From the NCBI GenBank assembly GCA_958352885.1, contig CATWQI010000003.1, positions 186,001 through 250,000 of the forward strand: a stretch of 64,000 bases of DNA, given 5' to 3'. Made by a program: the position numbers and the translations under genes. Position 1 is the stretch's first letter. Each line of letters opens with the position of its first letter. The notes under the pieces are model-generated. The model saw only the letters and a program-made list of their open reading frames with translations. It did no database searches and had not been told where the DNA came from. Source of the DNA: an uncultured Duncaniella sp. (GTDB lineage: Bacteria > Bacteroidota > Bacteroidia > Bacteroidales > Muribaculaceae). Positions 61,912 to 64,000 of the stretch are shown piece by piece.

Positions 61912-63033
61912 TTAGTCCTCGAGTGTGCAGATTGAAACTCGGTTCCAGGATTCCTCTGAGAACATGTGGCCGATACCTTCGCCCTTAGCGCTGATGCGGT
62001 CGGCTGAAATCTTGTAGCGCTTGATAAGAGAGTTCTTTACAGACTCTGCGCGTGCGGCTGCGAGACGCTCGTTAACTTCAACAGAACCGTCGGGAGAAGC
62101 GTAACCACGGATTTCTACCTTTGCCTTGGGGTGGTTCTTGAGGTATGCGGCGATCATTTCTACGTTAGGCTGCTGGTCGGCAGTGATAACGCTTGAGCCA
62201 ATCTTGAAGAATACATAACGTACGCTGTTGAGAGTATTGTTGGTCTCCTTCACTACCTCGGCGGGTTTTGCCTGGCAGGCTGCGAGAGCTGCCGCGAGTT
62301 CGGCATTCTGAGCGTTGGCTGCTGCGATGGCTGCGTCACGACCGTCGATGTCGGCGCGGAGAGCATTCACACGGCCATTGAGTTCGGCAATTTCGGCAGA
62401 GTTATCGGGGCAGGTTACGCACTCGAAACCGGGACCGAAGTTGTAGTTGAAGCCGACCATCAGGTTGAAGTTGGCACGGTGGATGTTTAGGTTGTTTTTA
62501 GCGGGACCTCCTGAAACATTCCAAAGCACGCTTGGCTTAAGAGAGATTGAAACGTTTTCGGCAACTGCATAATTGAAGTTCAAGCCCACCTTTGCGCCGA
62601 GGTCATTAGTATCGTTTGCGCCCGGACGGTAGAAGTGGAGCCAGCCTATACCTCCTACGAGGTCAACAGTAAACTGGCGAGGTTCACAGCTGAATCCGAG
62701 GAATGCGTTGGTAAGATTAAGTGTACCGTAGCCGCCTACATATGAATTGTCAAATGCTGTCTTGCTGCGGAGTCCGCCGTTGACAGTGGAAGTGTTTACG
62801 CCCCAGGCAGCCTCTGCACCAAGACCGAAGAGGGGTGAAATCTGCTTTTCAACATGAAGGCCAAAGTTGCCACGCATATTGCCAAAGAATGAATGGCCCT
62901 TGAGAGGAGTGGTTAGACCGGCGTCCAGACCAACCGACCAGTTGTCGGCTATCGTGGGTCTTTTAATGACATCCTGAGCGTTTGCGGACATCATGCAACC
63001 GACGCATGTGGCTGCGAGTAACATTTTCTTCAT
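61912..63033 (-). CDS. Major OmpA-family outer-membrane protein
   Basis: 373 residues: signal peptide (cut after SANA, near residue 19), a beta-barrel of about 180 residues (SVGLDAGLTTPLKGHSFFG, VGFNYNFGPG), a short CVTCPDN junction, a coiled-coil-like linker (IAELNGRVNALRADIDGRDAAI), and an OmpA peptidoglycan-binding domain (VEIRGYASPDGSVEVNERLAAARAESV). The linker ends at a QAKPAEVVKET stretch. This is the typical abundant OmpA protein of Bacteroidales; it holds the outer membrane to peptidoglycan. Confidence 0.93.
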   Translation of the reverse strand: MKKMLLAATCVGCMMSANAQDVIKRPTIADNWSVGLDAGLTTPLKGHSFFGNMRGNFGLHVEKQISPLFGLGAEAAWGVNTSTVNGGLRSKTAFDNSYVGGYGTLNLTNAFLGFSCEPRQFTVDLVGGIGWLHFYRPGANDTNDLGAKVGLNFNYAVAENVSISLKPSVLWNVSGGPAKNNLNIHRANFNLMVGFNYNFGPGFECVTCPDNSAEIAELNGRVNALRADIDGRDAAIAAANAQNAELAAALAACQAKPAEVVKETNNTLNSVRYVFFKIGSSVITADQQPNVEMIAAYLKNHPKAKVEIRGYASPDGSVEVNERLAAARAESVKNSLIKRYKISADRISAKGEGIGHMFSEESWNRVSICTLED

Positions 63034-63067
63034 TTTTAATACTTGTTTTTACGTTTAAAAATCGGAG

Positions 63068-63075
63068 CAAAATTA
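63068..63075 (-). promoter_or_regulatory. -7 element of the OmpA-family gene
   Basis: TAATTTTG on the minus strand in an AT-rich gap, 34 bp before the ATG at 63033. Very AT-rich upstream sequence (an UP-like stretch) fits a strong promoter. Confidence 0.55.
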
Positions 63076-63132
63076 TGAATAATCTATTAAAATCAGAATA
63101 TATTTAGTAAAATTTATATAAATAGTTAAAAT

Positions 63133-63999
63133 TTAGATATTTGGGTAATTCCGGTGCCTGGCGTGAGAAGTGTCGTAGCGTTGCTCTATCCATAGGCGTA
63201 TATCGCGGGATGCATTGCTTAAACGGGCTCTTGCCGTGCGATAATTTAAACAACCGCATGGGGGATAAAGTTGAGTTGAGAAGACTGCGGCAAGTTCCGG
63301 AATGCTGAAATCGGCAGTCACTCTTCCTCCGACAGCAATTACCGGTATGTCCCTCTCAGTTCCGTAATCGGCAAGTGCTGCCACAGCTTTTCCAAGCTCG
63401 GTCTGAGAGTCGAGAGAGCCTTCGCCGGTGATGATAATGTCAGGACTTATAGACGGAATGTCCATCATGTCAAGCAGATAGCTGGAGCCGGCTACCATTT
63501 CCGCTCCGATGGCGGCAAGAGCGTAGCCGAGTCCTCCGCCGGCTCCGTCATATTTCCCTCCTGTGGAGGGCTGAAGTGTGCTAAGGTGACGCAAAGATTC
63601 TCGGAGGGAATTTATTTCTGCCGGTGTGGCTCCTTTTTGTGGTGCGAATGTCAGCGAAGAGGGTTTGTCTGTGTCCGCTACGAGTGGTGCGGCTACGTCG
63701 CTTAAGGCTATGATGGGTGGCGAGCAGACAGGGGACTCCGGCGGGAGGACACGTGTGACGGAATTGAGCATGGCTGCGGTAACCGGATGGGGCAATTCGT
63801 TGTCGCCGCTGAAAAAACGGAAGCCGATAGCCTGCAGAAATCCGGCACCGGCATCGACAGTGGAGGTTCCGCCGATACCTATATATAATAATGTAGGAGA
63901 ATCCTTTCGGATAATAGATAACACCGCCTCGCCGAGTGGATAGGAAGAGCGGTGCATAGGTGATGGCGCACCCTCTTTAAGCAATCCGAGTCCAAGCAC
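63133..63999 (-). CDS. Glycerate kinase, C-terminal part (5' end outside window)
   Basis: The minus-strand frame is open to the right window edge, so about 288 C-terminal residues are seen of a protein usually near 375. The GTG at 63999 is probably internal. Diagnostic parts are LLYIGIGGTSTVDAGAGFLQAIGF, PQKGAT and ITGEGSLDSQTELGKAV, as in glycerate 2-kinases (GlxK/GarK family). It phosphorylates glycerate for glycolysis. The last residues (DTSHARHRNYPNI) are not conserved. Confidence 0.88.
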   Translation of the reverse strand: MLGLGLLKEGAPSPMHRSSYPLGEAVLSIIRKDSPTLLYIGIGGTSTVDAGAGFLQAIGFRFFSGDNELPHPVTAAMLNSVTRVLPPESPVCSPPIIALSDVAAPLVADTDKPSSLTFAPQKGATPAEINSLRESLRHLSTLQPSTGGKYDGAGGGLGYALAAIGAEMVAGSSYLLDMMDIPSISPDIIITGEGSLDSQTELGKAVAALADYGTERDIPVIAVGGRVTADFSIPELAAVFSTQLYPPCGCLNYRTARARLSNASRDIRLWIEQRYDTSHARHRNYPNI

Positions 64000-64000
64000 T

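Noticed and set aside
1..64000. CRISPR array, tRNA or rRNA genes
   Set aside because: No regularly spaced repeats and no tRNA- or rRNA-like sequence was recognised in the gaps.

Overview
The window reads as chromosomal DNA of a gut-type Bacteroidales bacterium, probably Muribaculaceae or a close relative. The order is well supported; the family is inference. Several signs agree. Many genes follow the Bacteroidetes promoter -7 element TAnnTTTG rather than sigma70 boxes, and clear Shine-Dalgarno sequences are scarce. Typical Bacteroidetes families are present (DUF4836-, DUF4834-, DUF2723-, DUF4271-, DUF3943- and DUF5683-like proteins, a UpxY-type antiterminator, BY-kinase/Wza export pair). The DUF4271-hemD-rnpA-yidD-tatD order is also typical. 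No rRNA, tRNA, CRISPR array or complete insertion sequence was seen.

Layout. 1-8.5 kb (+ strand): the end of a glycosyltransferase, a lipoprotein/ABC ATPase/FtsX-like permease cassette, a secreted GH3 glycosidase, and the psd-pssA phosphatidylethanolamine pair with a small membrane protein, closed by a strong terminator. 8.6-10.5 kb (- strand): a large outer-membrane protein with an OmpA-like C-terminus. 10.6-32.1 kb (- strand): one long surface-polysaccharide locus, transcribed from a UpxY-type regulator through Wza, the Wzc-like kinase, the Wzx flippase, seven glycosyltransferases, a Wzy-like polymerase, then GNAT acetyltransferase, sugar-phosphate transferase, aminotransferase and 4,6-dehydratase. 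The last four look like a pathway for an amino-dideoxy initiating sugar. Inside this locus lie a DUF5683-like gene and, at its 3' end, a 276-bp element with perfect 31-bp inverted ends.

32.7-35.6 kb (- strand): a short MetE-like methyltransferase, a zinc-less ThiF/MoeB-like protein and biotin synthase. 35.8-38.7 kb (+): four small orphan genes, of which the second resembles a P22-type phage portal protein and the first a phage head-tail protein. This looks like a retained fragment of a phage head module in an otherwise housekeeping region. 38.8-45.0 kb (+): trpS, a giant DUF2723 membrane protein, a NodB-type deacetylase and queG. 44.9-47.8 kb (-): tatD, yidD, rnpA, hemD, DUF4271.

47.8-55.6 kb (-): a LOG-family nucleotide hydrolase, a DcaP-like porin with an MFS transporter, a GadC-like amino-acid antiporter, a soluble pyruvoyl decarboxylase of the phosphatidylserine decarboxylase superfamily, and a DUF3943 protein. 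The decarboxylase next to the antiporter suggests an amino-acid decarboxylation/antiport system that does not use a PLP decarboxylase. 55.7-64 kb: a 46-residue membrane microprotein, rplS, ruvX-def-ettA, glmS, a major OmpA-family protein, and the 3' part of a glycerate kinase cut by the window edge.

The main candidates for something undescribed are the portal-like cassette (35.8-38.7 kb), the PSD-like decarboxylase plus antiporter (51.4-54.5 kb), and the inverted-repeat element (15.9-16.2 kb). All functional claims come from reading motifs by eye; no database search was run.
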